NCBI GenBank assembly: GCA_013399695.1
Contig: VXAU01001104.1
Location: 68,071-132,070 of the forward strand
Length of the DNA: 64,000 bases
Direction of reading: 5' to 3'
Source of the DNA: Formicarius rufipectus
Taxonomy: Eukaryota; Chordata; Aves; Passeriformes; Formicariidae
Shown one piece after another: positions 13,026 through 26,892 of the stretch. The notes under the pieces were generated by a model. The model was not told where the DNA came from. It did no database searches and saw only the letters and a program-made list of their open reading frames with translations. Every line of letters starts with the position of its first letter. Within the stretch, counting starts at the first letter, position 1. Made by a program: the position numbers and the translations under genes.

Positions 13026-13604
13026 AAAAGAAGAAAGAACTTGAAAAGGCAAATCCAAAGGTATTCCAGGATAGCTCCGTGTCAAATACAGAATGACTCA
13101 TCCACCTCTTTCAATGGGAATGTTCATCCCAGACAGATCAAAGGCCCTGAGCACACCGAGCCCTTTTTGCTAAACCTGGCAGGAGAGTAAAAAGGTTTTC
13201 AATCAGCAGCCACTTGGTGGGAGGTCTGGGAACAAATGAAAGCCATAAGACGCTGGCACTGGAGAGAGCCCATCCCCTACAATGCACAATAGGGCCCATG
13301 CAGATAATGTAAGCACAGTTTGGGAGGACCAGAGCAGAGTCTCTGTGTGTGCAGCTCCTCCAGATGGGTCTGATATTAGCGAGGATGTGTTATTTTTGCT
13401 CTGGACTTTCATAGATCTTCCTCTCTGCCCATCACCCAAGTGCTTTGCCAGCCCTGGCTCTGAAGGGTGCAGTCTCCTGCCAGCCTGCCCAGCTCTCTGT
13501 AGGTCCTGCACTCCTCAAGGCTCTGCAGACCAGGATGTTCCTGCTGGGATGTTTTACCCCTTGGGGTTCCAGCTCTGTGCCCCAGGCTGGTCTGGGAGCA
13601 CAGA
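12236..13604. other. Intergenic DNA with a long A-rich tract
   Basis: No gene recognised. An almost pure A tract of about 40 bp lies at 12981-13023, interrupted by single G residues. It has no recognised retroposon body next to it. Confidence 0.45.
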
Positions 13605-13736
13605 CCTAGAACCTAGAACCCCCATTATCCGGAATAACGTCCCCGTTATCTAGAATAACCCCAAAGGACCTACAACAACCCCCCAACGACCCAGAACAAC
13701 CCCCCAATGACCTAGAATAACCCCAAAATTATCCTG
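13605..13736. repeat. Diverged minisatellite, roughly 21-bp units
   Basis: Repeated AATAACCCC / ACAACCCCCCAA motifs separated by GACC(T/C)AGAA-type blocks occur about five to six times with considerable divergence. The array directly precedes the GC-rich region that carries the first assembly gap. Confidence 0.65.
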
Positions 13737-13759
13737 CACAGTGGCATTTTGTGCCGGGC

Positions 13760-14180
13760 TGTGGCCCCGGCCCCCCCCTCCGACCACCTCGGGAAGGCAG
13801 CGGCTCCCCCGGTCCCGGGATGCTCCCGGCTCTCCCCTGCTCCCGGGATTGTCCCGGCTCTCCCCTGCTTCCCGGGAAGGCAGCGGTTCCCCTGNNNNNN
13901 NNNNNNNNNNNNNNNNNNNNNNNNNNNNNNNNNNNNNNNNNNNNNNNNNNNNNNNNNNNNNNNNNNNNNNNNNNNNNNNNNNNNNNNNNNNNNNNNNNNN
14001 NNNNNNNNNNNNNNNNNNNNNNNNNNNNNNNNNNNNNNNNNNNNNNNNNNNNNNNNNNNNNNNNNNNNNNNNNNNNNNNNNNNGGATATTCCCGTTCCCC
14101 CCTGGGACATTCCCATTCCCCCCGGGATATTCCCGTTCCCCCCTGGGACATTCCCATTCCCCCCGGGACATTCCCGGTCC
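13760..14180. repeat. GC-rich tandem repeats enclosing an assembly gap
   Basis: Left of the gap, CCCGGGA / GGCTCTCCCCTG units recur. Right of it (14084-14180), a 41-bp double unit alternates GGATATTCCCGTTCCCCC with GGACATTCCCATTCCCCC. The N run at 13895-14083 lies between them, so the true number of copies is unknown. Long open frames reported across the gap are meaningless. Confidence 0.8.
13895..14083. other. Assembly gap (189 N)
   Basis: Run of N inside a GC-rich repeat. The gap size may be arbitrary. Confidence 0.99.
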
Positions 14181-14273
14181 CCCAGTGCCGATCCCACGCT
14201 GCCATCGTGCGGCCGCTGCCGGCTCCTCGCCCCGCTCCCTCTGCTCGCTCCTCCGAGCCACCCGCGATCGTGG

Positions 14274-14530
14274 GATCACGATCACGGAATGGTTTGGGTT
14301 GGAAGGGACCTTCCAGAGCATCTCGCTCCACGCCATGGGCAGGGACACTTCCACCAGCCCGGGTTGCTCCAAGCCCCGTCCAACCTGCCCTTGGACACTT
14401 CCAGGGATGGGGCAGCCGCAGCTTCTCTGGGAATTCCATCCCAGCCTCTCTCCAGGCTCACAGGGAAGAATTCCTTCCCGATATCCCATCTATCCCTGCC
14501 CTCTGGCAGTTTAAAGCCGTGATCCCCTCC
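14274..14530 (-). mobile_element. CR1 LINE 3'-end fragment
   Basis: Starts with ATCACGGAATGGTTTGGGTT and GGAAGGGACC and continues with the typical CR1 tail (CTTCCACCAGCCCGGGTTG, GGACACTTCCAGGGATGGGG, CAGCTTCTCTGG). These motifs are the reverse complement of the CR1 3' region, so its sense strand is -. It lies against the gap-containing GC repeat. Confidence 0.9.
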
Positions 14531-17500
14531 AAGAGGCTCCACGTGGCCTTGGGCAGACCCGACTTTGCTCAGGACTAGTTTCAGGCTCTCTGATCCGGGC
14601 AGGACACGAGCGGCCCCTCCTGCCCGGGTTGAACACGAAGGGACATCCCTGAGCAGAGCACGTTCCATCCCAAAGGTTTCCCACTTGGGCAGCAATGCCA
14701 GCATCCCACATTCCTCTCACTGCACATTCCCACCTCGCTGTGGGGCACGGGGAGAACAGCATCCCATAAAGCCTCCTGAACTCCTTCCCGAGTTTCTTTG
14801 CTGTTCAGCACTTCCAGGGGGCACATCGACATCCCTCAGTGTGGATCATCCACGGCCACCAAGAGGCCAGAGGGAGCAGGAGCACACGGGCTGGCCAAGC
14901 CACTGCTGGGGAGGGGAGGAGCTGCCACACCACGGCGGGACACTCTGGACACTGGATGAGCAGAGGAACTGGGATGTTCTACCTTGACATCAGCCTGACC
15001 GTGACATGGGTTACTCCAAGTGTCCCAAGAGCTCCACACACAACTTCCTCAGCTTTCCATGCCCAGGCATCATCTGGGTCAGGGTGCTCCAACCCCGCTC
15101 TTCCAGCTGAGCACAAAGGGTTTGGGAACTCGTGGCATGAGAAAAGCTGAGCTGCAAATTTCTTGAGTTTGGGGGTTTTTTTTGCTGAATTCTTGTAAGC
15201 CTTTTTAAATATTAACTGTGCAGAATTGACGACTCCTACAGAAGGGAAAATCCTGACACTAATATACCTCTCAGTCATAAAGAATTCATGCATTTTACCC
15301 TGTTTTAAAACTCATTAACCAAGCTTCTGGAAGCAATTTTTCCACGGCCCAAAGTGACAAACAGTTTGAAAATTTCTCTGGGCAACAGTTGCCTGCAAAG
15401 CACTAAAAATTTATAAACTTCTCCTACAGTTTCTGCCATTTATCATTGCTAAAGTAAATGGAAGCAATGGAATCGACTATGCATCACGAGTAATATAATG
15501 GAATATTAAAGGACACCCAGTGGAGTAGTTGAGAGGCTGAAGGATCTAAATCATAGGCTTGGTGCTGGGAAAGCAGAAGGAAAATGTGCAGCACCATTTG
15601 TTGGGGTCTGTAGCTGTCACTGCTGCACAGGGCTAAGGAAGTGACAGCGGTGATTTACTGTTGATGTGGCTCAGAAGAGAAAGGAACAGTGGAAAGGATT
15701 CCTGAGGAGTCATCCCAAGTTGTCACGCTGCCCACCACAGCCTGAGCTGCACAGGAACCTGCAGGAAGAGCAGGACATGGGCTCAGGCAAAGGAAGAGCG
15801 GCCCAACTCACACCCTGCTCCTGGGGTTCCCAGGTGGGCAGCCTGGAGCACCCCAGCTCTTCTGGGGTGTCCTCTAAACTGTTTCCTGCAGAAGGACAGG
15901 TGACAGGCATGGTGGCAGAAGCACTGGTGAAATTTCCACCTTCATCCCTTCTGATTTCTTTGTTCTCATCCCCCACTGGCCTGGTACAGGTAGAAGATGC
16001 CCAGGCAATGAGGAGATGCACCAAGCAGGCATAAGAACTCCTCTGAGCAGACAGTTCTGAACCACCACAGAAGTTACACAGGATCATGAGGTAAGAAGTC
16101 ACCCTTCCCATTCCTCTGGTCCTCCTCCAATAACCGGCAAGTTCTGTGAACTGGGATGAAGTGGGACAGTGGGATGGATGGGGGCAGGCAGGGAGGCACA
16201 GGCAGAAATCCTTCCTGGTGCAGGGCTGGGCTGCCCTGCCCTGCCCCTGCCCTGGGGAAGAGTTTCATCAGAGGGATCAGGACAAACCCTAATCGTGTCA
16301 GCGACATTCCAGGATGAAAATGAAAGTTGAAATTCCTGGAGTGTTTATCTTCATTTGTATATATTTGGCTGTTAAGATGGGCTTGTACACAGTACCACTC
16401 CCAGTGGAATGATGAGTGCATTTATGAAAGCTGAAGCAACATGAACTTTATCTCAAAATACTATTGAATTCATGTTTGTGTCTTCAATATAAAAAGATTT
16501 ATCATTTTTCTGGTGTCATCATCAAACAGTTCTATTGCCCTCCTGGGATAATTATACATATTATCAGCAAATGAGCAGCTTCTGAAGACATGAACTTGAT
16601 ATTCAGAGTGCTCTGTTTTCAGATTTTTAATGAGAAGCTTCTCACCATCACAATTACAGAATGAAAGTTTGGAAGAAAATAGCTAAAACAGTCTAATGGC
16701 TCTAAAACACAAGGGAAACAATGAACTTTGAAAGCAAACCTCTCTGCTTTAAGCTCATGGTCTTTAAGCAAATCTCCTGACTTTGGAGAGCATTTCTGGC
16801 TTTTGAAGGCCACCCCTTGGATCCCTAATGCTGCTCTTCACTTCCACTTCCCCAAAACCTTTGCAGAAACACCTGGGGCCAACACAAGGAGCAAGGGAGG
16901 CAGCAGGACTGCCACCAGCACCACTGCCTCCAGCTGCCCTGCTTGGAGGTCCTTCTGGCACCATCCCATTCCTGGGTGAGAGCAGCTCTGCTTCCTCAGC
17001 CCCCCAGTCCCAGCAGTGCTCCCCGGAACTGTGGAGATGCCACTGGGCTGGCAGCAGCATTTCCACCCAGCAGGGCATGGAATTTTGGCTCCCTGGGGGC
17101 AGGGGCTCCACCGTGGTGCTCCCAGGAAGGATCAGGGTGCCCAGGGGACATCCCCCCTCTCACAGAATGCTCAGCTCAGTCTCCCACCAGTGTGGTGGTG
17201 CTCAGAGTAAACTGGGTGCTGGGTGCATGTGGCACTTCCCAAATGCAGTCTGGGAGGAAGGGAACACCAGGACATCACTGCTTTCCCATTCCCAAGCTGC
17301 CTGGTCATATCCCATCTCCTACTCCAGATGCAACAAAGCACCACTGCCTGGTCCTCCCACAGTCACAGCCACCCTGTCCTCTATGGAGAGCTCATGGAAT
17401 GGGAAATCAGGCTTTGAGCTTCTCGAGGATGCTTTGGGAAATCATTAAAAGGAGGATATATTCATATTCTAATATCCTCATTATAATCAGTGAAGTGTTA

Positions 17501-20500
17501 AAGTCCAGTCCCCATGGTTCCAATTTCCAACTGCCCAGCCCCTGCAGGACACACACACACACTTTAGAAACAAAACACCATAAAAAGATCAAAGATGCCT
17601 CTGGGAATACATTCCCTGCACTCTTCAAAGCCAAATGTCCCCTCACTTGCCCCCTTGTAAAGTGATTCATTTCAGTGGGAAGAATCTGCTCACACAATCA
17701 GCAAATCCACGCAGGGAGAGAAAATGTTTGTACATGTTGGCTCAGGGGCTTCAGGCAAACCCCAGAGAAGCCTCTGTGTTCTCTGCCCAACAGGAACAAG
17801 AGGATTTATAATAATTCTCCTTTCCAGGCTGCAGTTGGTGCTGGGTCTGTTAGCAGGCAGCTTTTCCACACACATGGATTTTTCCCCTGCGCGAGGGAGT
17901 CGGGAGTGCCCCGTCTGCTCCAGCCCCAGGGCTACCCCAAAATGTGAGGAGTGCTCCCCCAGCAGACTCAGTTCTCACCCTCCCTGCCCTGGACTGAAGC
18001 TGCTCTCGGGGCTGCTCTCTGCAAGGCTCTGGTGGGAAGAGGAGGGCTCTGAAATTCAAACCGTCCTCCCTCCTGCCTGTGTGTGGTCCGAGCAGGCAGC
18101 TGATGCAACGAGGAATGGGAAGCCACTAAAATGATTCTGCTTCTAAATATTTTGACCTTTATTGACATTTATAAGTAGCAGGCAGCTTAATTACCAATTA
18201 AAGGAAGTTATTAGCTACAAAAGGAGCCTGTTCTTTTTTCCCCCCCTATGGCTCCTTTCCCAACCCAGTGCTGTTAGAGGAGATTTCTGGGGCAGGACGA
18301 GGCAGAGGAGCCCAGGAGACCTGGGCTACTTTACAGCAAATCTACCCAGAAATCCTTACAGAAGTCAGAAAGCTTCATAAAGGGCATGCCCCAGAGACAG
18401 CCCACACAGAACAGCAGCCTCTCCTTTGCTGCTGGGGTTAAAGCCTTGTGTAACAGCCCTGTCAGCCCTTCCTGCACGGGATTGCTTGGTGGGCATTATT
18501 GCTGCCTGCTTTGCTTTCAAGCACACCCATAAAAAGGCCCCACCAAGCTGGTTTTGTGGGGGTTTCATGGTTGGGGTTTTTTTCCCCCCCTTTTCTTCAC
18601 ACGATGCATTTAGGGCCTGGCATGAGAAGCTGAGAATATACAAGACTTGGCTGCTAATCCTGAGACATTGTGTTAAAACAACTGGGAGTTTGACCCCAGA
18701 GACGGATGAATTCCTTCATCAAACCGATCAGCTCCTTTAAGATCACCCAGACCCCAATTCCACCTCCAGGACTGCAAGGGCTGGGAGCCCTGCACACATT
18801 TAGGGTTCCCCTAGAGCCTTGGGATTGTTTGCTGGGTGATGGCACTCACGAGAAAGTCTTAATTAGAAAATATTTCCTGGAATGAGCAATGCCCTCCCAT
18901 CATTTTAAGAGTCCATTTCTTTCAGTAAAAACGAACTACAGCACATCCCAAAAGTGCCGTCTGAGCAGAGCCCTGACACTGACAGATAGATGCATGATTT
19001 TGTAAACTAAACTCGTGCTAATAGGAATGTAAAAATAGCCTCATTAGGCAACTACCCAGCCCTGCACACCCAGATTATTTTCAGTTCTGTAACACACATA
19101 AATGTTGTTTGAAGAGTCTTTATATATGAAGGGAGAAGCCATGGAGGTGAGATATGGAAATCCAGAGACAGATACTCAAAACAGTGTTTCCTCCCTGGGT
19201 GAATAAGCCCAAGGTATGACTTCCCCTATAGTTGGGAAGGTGGCTGAGTGATCCAGACCACGCCTTGGAGTATGTCAGACCAAAGATATGGAAGTTCTAG
19301 CGTTCTCCCAGACACAAGAATTTAGGTTTTTACCAAATCTCCTCCTGCTTTTATCTAAAAAAGTCCCACAATCCCCTCCACCAACCTCAGCTTCTGATTT
19401 TCTGGCCAACCTCTGCACTCACAAGCAAGACTTTTAATGCTATTTTTTTCTTTCTCTGAATTCCTGCTCTGGATCCTCGAGCTTTTTCTGCTCTGTAGTC
19501 CTTGCACCTTCCTTACTGAGTTGGTTACTCACCCTCAGTTTCAGAGTTTAAAAAAGTGGTATTTCAACCTAATGAAAACTTGAAGTTTGATCCTGCAATC
19601 ACTAAAGTCAAAGGCAACAAGGACAGTCTGTTCAGCGGGAAGAGAACAGACCCGGGTTCCTGGACAGTGTGTTTTCAATCACATTTCAAAGGAAATCATT
19701 TGCATCATATTTGTATTCATTGTCCACCTACACAGGATGGGAACTGTGCTGAACAAAAAGGTCAAGTGTGCTGGTGCCAGGAGGGCAGAGCTGCTCTCAG
19801 CTGGAGCTGCTCCAGGAGTTACCCCAACCCCCAGGCTCAGGGGGCCACGAAAGGTCAGCTGAGATCCCTGGGTGCCTCCCAGGACAGGCCGAGGGTGCCA
19901 AAACCAAAGCTCAGGTGAAAGGAGGTACCAAGGGAAGCTGCTGCAGCCCCTCTGACACTGTTCACTCACCTTGGAGCCTCAGAGGAAGGTCCTCCTGGGA
20001 GTGTTTCTCAGGACCCTCAGCTGGGAGATGGGACAGCAGCTCTTGCGCCTGCTGCAGAAACATCTTTGGGGTGTCTCCCGTTGCTGTGTTCACAGCGTCA
20101 GGCTGGGGCTGCTGCTGCAGAACCTGAGGAACAGGACTGAGAGAGAAAAGATGGTTTTCAGAGAGCTACAATTTGCTAGAGATGGATTCTTCCCCTTGGG
20201 CAAGTTTTGGGCTTCCGGAAAAGATTGTGAGTCACTTGTCTGGGTGTTTTATACACCAGGACTTACTTTCTTCCCCTAAGGTTTGAGCTGGTATTAGATA
20301 TTACCTCTGGTGAGAAAACACTCAACCCCCTAATTTTAATGCCAAGAGGCTTCCCAGAGCTCCTCAGAGTCCTTTCCCATTGCCTTTCACCATCTGCATT
20401 TATATTCACTGGATCATTTTTCTCCTCAGCTTTCAATATAAAGCTGGACCTAAAAGTTCATCTGCACTCTCATCTGTGATGATGGACAGCACCTTCTCCT

Positions 20501-23500
20501 CCCTGCAGGGGAACCTGCTGAGGATGAGCAGGAACAGTGGGCAGGGCAGCACAGGGAGGGATGGACTGGGGCCTCACACCCCCTGTGAACATCCAGTCAT
20601 CAAATATCTGAGATTATATTCCAATACATCTTCCTGAAGATTGATATCAAGCTAAGCTTGTGCAAATGTCAGGCTCCAAAGACTTGGGAAAGCAAATCAA
20701 ACTCAGCTTGCAATGGTGAGCAGGAATAAAACATTTGCCTGGATTTTGCCAAGCCTGGACAATTCAGTAGATGCCCTCAGTCCATGCACACAGCCTGGTA
20801 GCACTCAGGCAGCTGCACTGCCCTGGGAACTGGGCACTGGGCTCTGGCAGGAAGGAAATTGCTGCCACATGCAGTAAATAAGGGTTTTTTTAAAAAAATA
20901 ATAAATAAAATACACACATAGTTGTGCTGCAGAATCATTCCATTCAGCCTGGCCTGAAACACAGGCAGCTACAAACCCATCATTCATCTCCAACATAAAC
21001 ACAGGTTGGGTTAGGCTCACACTAACAGAGCTGGGGACTTTTAGTGGATGACATAAATAAATGTATTTTTATATTTCCTGACCACATGAAGCTTGAAATC
21101 AGGAGCTCTAAAATGTGAGCCACACACTGTAAGGATTCTAATAGCCAATAAATTCAGACAGTCACACTGGAGCAATGTTTGCTCCTTAAAGGTACATTTT
21201 GCTGCAGTGTATATAAATACAAGGGGACTTGTTTTTCTATGGATTTGTAATTATATGTAGCTGAACATGATCATTCAATAAAGGTTAAAGTTCTCTTAGG
21301 AGGACAGCAAGATGGAAACCACTTCAGAAGGCACAATCTCAGATCCCAAATATTATTTCTACATGGAAAGACATTAGTAAGGAGCTGGGGGAAAATTACT
21401 TTCTCCCAAAAAAAGACCAGACCAGGAGAGGAAAGGTAAAACATCCCCCCCTCCAGAACATCAATGTAATTCTCTGTTCCTGTGCCACCTCTGCTACACT
21501 GAGAGAGCACAAAACAAGCTCTTATCCTGCCCAGTGCATCTACTTCCCATGTGCCAGGTAGAGATCCCAGTGCTGGAATTCCTTCAGGAGGGGGGTCAAG
21601 GAATGAAGGGCTCTGGAGAACCACCAGTGGTGCTTCAGAGCTAACATGCCCCCTGCTAAAGGCCACTGGTGGTGGAGATCAGCATTCCCACCGTGCCATC
21701 CCACCCGGCAAGGGGAGCACAAGGCAGGGCAGGAGTGTTTGAGCTCCTCAGGATGGGCCAGCAGCAGAGTCAGCAGTGAGTGACACTTAGAGGGGACAGG
21801 ATGAGGCTGATGCCCAGCAGGGAGAGGGCTCAGGGATGAGGGTCACGGGGATGATCTCAGCACAGCCCAAAGCTGCTGAGCTCCTGGACCTGCAGGTCCC
21901 TTACCCAGAGCCCTGTCCCACCGGGGGAGCAATAAAGTCAGTGTGAGCTGACTCTGCTGCCCCTCAGTGACCAGGCTGGAATAGCTGAGTGCTGAGACAA
22001 CCTCCTTGGAGGCTGTTCAGCTCTCCTGGGGCCAATTCCTTCCAGGAGCTTTGCCTGATGCTGGAGTTGTGTGGGCAGGGAGAAGTGAAGGTGCCAGCTG
22101 AGCCTCCCTCACAGGGAGCCAGCTCATCCCCCTGAGGCAGAATTGAAGCTCAGCCCAAAAAGCAGCAGCTGAGACTCAGGAACTGGGATGGAGGAGCAGA
22201 ATGGGTGTGAGACCACCACGTGCTCTCAAGAGGAATGGAGCTGCCTGGTGACAACAACATCAGGAAGAACCTCTCCACCCATCTATGTTAAGGCTCCAAT
22301 GCCAAGAGTTCAAGAGCTGGAAACACCAGAGTTAAGGCTGCCATGTGTAGCCCTATTTCACTTCTCCTATGTGATACCATGAAAAGCTATTTTTCTCCAT
22401 GGCCTCACCCCATTCAGTGGGCAGGATGAACAGAGCTATTCAGTATTTTTTTTTTAACCTTTTGGAGTCAATGTGTGGCCTTGGTTTTATTTATAGCTTG
22501 TAATTTAAACTCTTCACTGAAAACAGGATTATTCATGTCCTTGTGGGTTTTAATATAACACTTATCACAGAAATATTGGCTTCAAAAACATAACAAATGT
22601 CTCATGACAAAAGGGCTGCCAGTGAGGTAGGATGGTAGCACAGTCCCTCGAGCCCAAAAGCTTAATCAGAACCAGAGGTCCCACAAGACTGGTTTGAATA
22701 GTCTGAGATCATCTGAATGTAATACAGTGTATAATATATTCCTGTTTTTTAGGAAACCAAGGGTAACAAAACCCCATTTCTCTGGGAGAAAGCTCCAAAA
22801 CTCCCACTGCCCTGAGTTCTGGGTTTGAGAAACCATCTGTTCCCCTTCAGGACTGGCCCCAACATTTGCAAACCTTGTTTTCTGGGGTTTAAAGCACCTC
22901 CTGCCATGACCACTGGGCCAACGACAGGCAAGGCCAAATCTGCAGCAAAGCAATGCAGCAGAGGAAGGCTGGAATGAAAATATCCCCAGGTCTCTTGATT
23001 TTGGAGGACTCACAGTGAGATTTGCAGTTTTAATGGGAAAACAATCATTGCCTCTCTCTGTTTGCATGCCCTCAGAAGTGTACATGCATGGTATGGAATA
23101 CACCTGAAACCAGAGCAGTCATCATATCTGATCATGCATATAATAATATATAATACATACTAATAGAATATGAAATGCATATTTTTAATATATATAAAAA
23201 TCATATCTGAAACATCTTTAAATTTGTAGACCCAACAATGCTGAGGTTCATTTTCAGCAGTCGATCAACCACCAGCAAAGTTGCAGCAGACTTTAGTTCA
23301 GGCTCTACCTAATCCTTCTTCTCACAAACAAGACAATTTCCATCTACCCTTTTGATTTGGGTCAGGCTACAAATTGCTTTTGAGACATCACCTCTGTACA
23401 AAAAACTGTCACTTTGAGTTCTTCCACCACCATGAAACACCTCTGAGAAATACAATTTTCCAGTTTATTTGAGCCTCTCCAGCCCAACCCTCCAGGCCTG

Positions 23501-26157
23501 AAGAGAAGCAAAGCCAATCTCAGTGTCTTTGGCCACTGAAGTCCCTTCTCTGTGCACTCCCAGACAATCTGAGCCTGTTTGGTGCCTGACACAGGGACTG
23601 TCCTGCCTTCCAGGGCAGCATCACAGATAAAATGCCCAAGGGGTGTCTCCTAAAACTGAATTTGAAGCCCTGAATGGGAATGTTTCATAATCTCTGCTGG
23701 AAGGAACAATTGTATGATTTTAGTGATGACCCAGTTCAATAATGAACTAATTCAACCCCTTCCAAAACAATCCATGAGCTCTCCCTGATTATCAGCTTGC
23801 AGTGCTTGGGGACCTTCACTAATTGCCACTATTCTTCACTGCTGTCTGTATTTATGTTATTTATGTTATGGGTGCAGGGTAAGGGTGGACATGGAGAGAA
23901 AATAGAACTGTGCCTTTTTGTTCATACTCACAAACAGTGATGGGAAAACCTCCAAGAGCATTTGGGATGTTTTGAAGTTGTCAGGACACTTCATTTTCTC
24001 TCATTCCCAGGCTTCAGAAGCTTCCTCTTTGTGATTGCAAACAGATGATGGCAGAGCCTGCAATTAGACTAATCCAAGAGAATTCCAATCAGGGGCAGCC
24101 TGCAGCAGCTTGCAGGGCTCACATCAAGTGGAGGCCCACCCTTAGCACGAGGCTGTCAGCAGGAAAAGAGGAATTAAAATTGATTTTTAGAAGCAAACTG
24201 CTGTGACCTTCCTCATAGCACCCAGGGGTATTGTAACATCTGTCATTTATTACATGCCATGGTTGGGATTTTCAACCAAAAACTGAGCTGGGGCATTCAA
24301 AACCCAAAATGCACCTTTGATTGTACCAGTGCAAAGTGTCAGGAGTTCTGACCCCTTTTGGGGAGTTCCACAAAAGGGGGAAGTTTCTGCACCTCTCTGT
24401 GTGCTTGTTTGAAATGACACCTTTAAAATTGGAGCTTTTAGCCCAACTAGAAGAGATTCCCAGATTTATCCTATCCTTGCCAATCTTTACAAGCTTTCTT
24501 TGAAAAACAGAGTTGGCAGGCTCTCCAACAGTTTACTTTTTCCAAGAACTACCCCAGTAAAACCAGTGGTTAGTGATAACAGCTACTCAGGGAGCTCCAT
24601 GGGCACTGGTTTTCAAAAGAGTGTAGGAGCTGCTAAGTAAGCGTGGTGTAAGTTGTAGTTACCCATCTCATCTCAGGGATCACACTTCAAACACAACCTC
24701 TTCCAGGCTCTGGAGGTTCCCTTCCCATGGACACTGCCTTCAGAAGCTGCCCACAGAATTCCCAGGATACCAGCCTGGTGCTCCCCACAGTGGGAGGCCA
24801 GCAGAGGTGGGCACCAAACAGGTCCCACTTTCCTCTGGAAAGCAAGACCAGGCCATTAATACAGTTGAGCTTTAGACAAAAAGTTTCCAAAAGTAACTAA
24901 GGAAATGCAAGGAAAATCATTTTATAAGACAGAAAAATACAAGCACAGTTATACAAGTGTTCTTGCTCCAAGAACAATTGGAAGTGGGTTTTGTTTTGAT
25001 TTTGAAAACCCTCCAATATCTCAGTGTAGTTGCACAGACCACACACTGGAAAAATGACGTGGCTTTCTGGGCGCTGTGTAATGAGAAAGGATGTTTCTCT
25101 CTGAGACAGAAAAGGCCTATTGAAGGTTGGAAAGGGAGTGTAGTTTGGAAGAATGAGGACTCAGGAAGCTGGGGAGATAGGTCATAATTGTGTGAGGATG
25201 GTTTGGTTTGGTTGTCTGAACAGCTGCCAGGGAGTTGGGAAAGGCAAGCTCTGCTATTTCAGCAAAACTGCAGTAAATGCCCATTTTAGGGTGTCTGCTC
25301 TTGGGGTGACTCCATCTCTGGAGTCTGTCTGCAGACAAGAGGGTTTGCAACACAGAGAATAAAGTGGGAGGATAAATTTCAGTTTGTTTCAGATGGTGGG
25401 GTTTGTACCAGAGTTCCTGTGACACGGTCACAGAGTGTTCCACGGCAGGAGAATCCACAAAGATCTCCACCAGGAATGGGTGCAGGTCCTCTCCAGGCTG
25501 CACATCAACCACAGCCCTGACCTCACACCCCACAGAGTGAGCCCCTTCCATAACCCCTTTTCCAGGTTATTTCACTGGGCAATTCTGGATGGAATCCACC
25601 AAGTACACTTTTTTTTTTAAAAAAAAAAAGCATTCTTTTTACCAATAAAACACAGTAAAGGATTTTTATAGCCTTGATGTGTTTCTAACACATTTTAAAA
25701 ACTGCTGCTAATAAAACTTTTCCAAGAGTTAAAAATGACTGAGCTGTCACAATGTAAACATCTCATGGTCTGGGTTCTTTTTTTTTTTTTTTTATAAAGT
25801 TGGGCTTTTATGCAGAAAACTGGGAAACAACATCCCAGGAGATTGTTTCAAGAGAAGCAAACCTGGGAAAGCAGAGGCAGCCTTAATCAGCACCACTCTG
25901 GACCTGCAGTGGCTCTGCTTTGCTGCCCTACCCACTTCTGCAGGACAGAAAACGTACCAGATGTCAAATAAATGCTTAATAACGTGCCTGGGGCACCAGA
26001 TCCCCCTGCAGGGTGGCCCACCTGTACAAAAGTGCCCCTCCTGGGTGCAGGATGTCCCAAAGGATATGAGACAGGGGATTTTCAAGGATCATCTGCAGGG
26101 TTGCAAATGCTCCATCCCAACGAGCAGGAAGGCAGGCAAGTGTGCAGAGAGACCTGT
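14531..26157. other. Long intergenic stretch, no gene recognised
   Basis: About 11.6 kb in which I recognise no exon, structural RNA or complete mobile element. Open frames are under about 240 codons, overlap on opposite strands and match no family I know. Small features are an (AC)n run near 17550 and T/A runs near 25612-25630 and 25779-25793. Unannotated old repeats, lncRNA exons or conserved non-coding elements cannot be excluded by eye. Confidence 0.4.
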
Positions 26158-26892
26158 CTGGGTGTCATGGGTTTCTGTATCTGAATTTTAGTAGCAGGGG
26201 GGGCTTCCAGGATGGTTTCTGTTAGAAGCTGCCAGAAGCTTCTCCTGTCCTGTGGAGNNNNNNNNNNNNNNNNNNNNNNNNNNNNNNNNNNNNNNNNNNN
26301 NNNNNNNNNNNNNNNNNNNNNNNNNNNNNNNNNNNNNNNNNNNNNNNNNNNNNNNNNNNNNNNNNNNNNNNNNNNNNNNNNNNNNNNNNNNNNNNNNNNN
26401 NNNNNNNNNNNNNNNNNNNNNNNNNNNNNNNNNNNNNNNNNNNNNNNNNNNNNNNNNNNNNNNNNNNNNNNNNNNNNNNNNNNNNNNNNNNNNNNNNNNN
26501 NNNNNNNNNNNNNNNNNNNNNNNNNNNNNNNNNNNNNNNNNNNNNNNNNNNNNNNNNNNNNNNNNNNNNNNNNNNNNNNNNNNNNNNNNNNNNNNNNNNN
26601 NNNNNNNNNNNNNNNNNNNNNNNNNNNNNNNNNNNNNNNNNNNNNNNNNNNNNNNNNNNNNNNNNNNNNNNNNNNNNNNNNNNNNNNNNNNNNNNNNNNN
26701 NNNNNNNNNNNNNNNNNNNNNNNNNNNNNNNNNNNNNNNNGTTAGTAATAAATTTCAGTATTTAGCTGCTCTGAGTTTGTTTTGCCATTATCACTCAGCT
26801 GTTTTTTTCCTTTTCTCCTTTTCCCTTTCCCTCTGGGAAAGGCGGGGGGCTGGAGGTTTGGGTGGACACCGGCTGAAAACCACCACACTGGG
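26158..26892 (+). mobile_element. LTR with 5-bp TSD CTGGG, interrupted by an assembly gap
   Basis: The element runs from TGTCATGGGTTTCTGTATC at 26163 to GCTGAAAACCACCACA at 26887. It is flanked by the direct repeat CTGGG at 26158-26162 and 26888-26892. TG...CA ends and a perfect 5-bp duplication show that both ends belong to one integration. The middle is the N run 26258-26740, so the real length, and whether anything besides a solo LTR lies inside, are unknown. The terminal sequences resemble LTRs abundant in songbird genomes (from memory). The strand is inferred from that likeness. Confidence 0.82.
26258..26740. other. Assembly gap (483 N)
   Basis: Run of N that falls wholly inside the LTR with CTGGG target duplications. 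Open frames crossing it are artefacts. Confidence 0.99.

Noticed and set aside
13650..14578. Several open frames of 230-280 codons around 14 kb
   Set aside because: Most of each frame is the N run plus GC-rich repeat and a CR1 tail, so they carry no coding evidence.
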